NCBI GenBank assembly: GCA_910586555.1
Contig: CAJUJY010000077.1
Coordinates: 1 to 15,041 of the forward strand
From: an uncultured Lachnospiraceae bacterium
GTDB taxonomy: Bacteria; Bacillota; Clostridia; Lachnospirales; Lachnospiraceae
Direction: 5' to 3'
Length of the DNA: 15,041 bases
The notes beneath the pieces are model-generated. The model was not told the DNA's origin. It saw nothing but the letters and a program-made list of their open reading frames with translations, and ran no database searches. Position 1 is the first letter of the stretch. Every line of letters begins with the position of its first letter. Made by a program: the position numbers and the translations under genes. Shown one piece after another: positions 14,891-15,041 of this stretch.

Positions 14891-14925
14891 AGTAAAAAGG
14901 CGTCCTGCTTATGCAGAACGCCTTT
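14891..14925 (-). terminator. Terminator-like hairpin in the operon leader (possible attenuator)
   Basis: On the minus strand AAAGGCGT-t-CTGC pairs with GCAG-g-ACGCCTTT around a four-base loop, followed directly by TTTTTACTG. It has a compact GC-rich stem and a U-run, the form of an intrinsic terminator. It lies downstream of the strong promoter at 14944-14972 and about 35 bases before the ATP-grasp start, so it would end transcripts of about 45-50 bases unless bypassed. A second reading is a stabilising 5' hairpin. Confidence 0.6.
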
Positions 14926-14943
14926 GTCCATCAAGATAACGCC

Positions 14944-14972
14944 AGTATACTCTTCTATTTTATATTTGTCAA
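14944..14972 (-). promoter_or_regulatory. Strong sigma-A promoter of the ATP-grasp operon
   Basis: On the minus strand a perfect TTGACA (14972-14967) is followed after exactly 17 bases by TATACT (14949-14944), a five-of-six -10 match. The predicted start is near 14937. The leader to the ATG at 14857 is about 80 bases and contains the terminator-like hairpin. Confidence 0.7.
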
Positions 14973-15041
14973 GTTTTTAAACAATATATTCACGGAAATC
15001 AATTTTCAAAAATCTCACAAATCTTGGAAGACTCAAGTAAG
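14973..15041. other. Non-coding edge of the window
   Basis: AT-rich sequence upstream of the operon promoter. No gene, repeat or strong signal is seen before the window ends. Confidence 0.4.

Noticed and set aside
14875..14931. An 18-codon leader peptide on the minus strand through the terminator-like hairpin
   Set aside because: It has no ribosome-binding site, starts only about six bases from the predicted transcript start and shows no run of a regulatory amino acid. It is mentioned only within the leader finding.

Overview
The window is low-GC DNA with strong GGAGG-type ribosome-binding sites. Its gene families are BspA-like DUF285 and LRR_5 repeats, M56/BlaI pairs, a secreted multidomain fructanase with Ig-like domains, and an EI-type phosphotransferase remnant. 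This points to an anaerobic gut Firmicute, most likely a Lachnospiraceae member (Clostridia). The assignment is inferred from family content and composition; no marker gene is present. No rRNA, tRNA, CRISPR array or transposase was found.

Left part (1-4225). A secreted BspA/DUF285 leucine-rich surface protein runs rightward. Its 3' end runs into an unusual GC-richer tract (about 1303-1550) of nested, almost gap-free inverted repeats, which also carries a near-consensus rightward promoter. That promoter points at a BlaI-type repressor and an overlapping M56 BlaR1-like membrane metalloprotease. No beta-lactamase lies beside this pair, and the protease has an extracellular sensor domain that is not a penicillin-binding domain. 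The pair ends at a hairpin terminator facing the terminator of the leftward ppa unit.

Middle (4225-10170). The leftward unit holds a class I inorganic pyrophosphatase and, upstream of it, a broken chimera. In the chimera, the membrane-anchored N-lobe of a sugar-binding-protein-like protein is interrupted by a one-base frameshift and then fused to the C-terminal about 195 residues of PTS Enzyme I. Divergent from it is a large secreted GH32 beta-fructosidase. Its Big_2 domain runs into a -1 frame change exactly after an A_AAA_AAG heptamer. The other frame encodes an LRR_5/BspA-like C-terminal domain, so this is a frameshift mutation, a sequence error or programmed frameshifting.

Right part (10174-15041). 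A compact leftward five-gene operon encodes a circularly permuted ATP-grasp protein (COG2308 type), a short alpha-E protein, a transglutaminase-like cysteine peptidase, and two tandem AstE/AspA-type (M14-like) deacylases. The first deacylase keeps its zinc ligands. The second has lost two of the three, and its catalytic Glu is missing in ungapped alignment. The operon starts at a TTGACA-N17-TATACT promoter, and an intrinsic-terminator-like hairpin sits between that promoter and the first gene. ATP-grasp, alpha-E and transglutaminase genes together are recognised as a predicted peptide/amide-ligation system of unknown product. The pairing with an active and an apparently inactive deacylase, plus the attenuator-like leader, makes this the best candidate here for an undescribed system.
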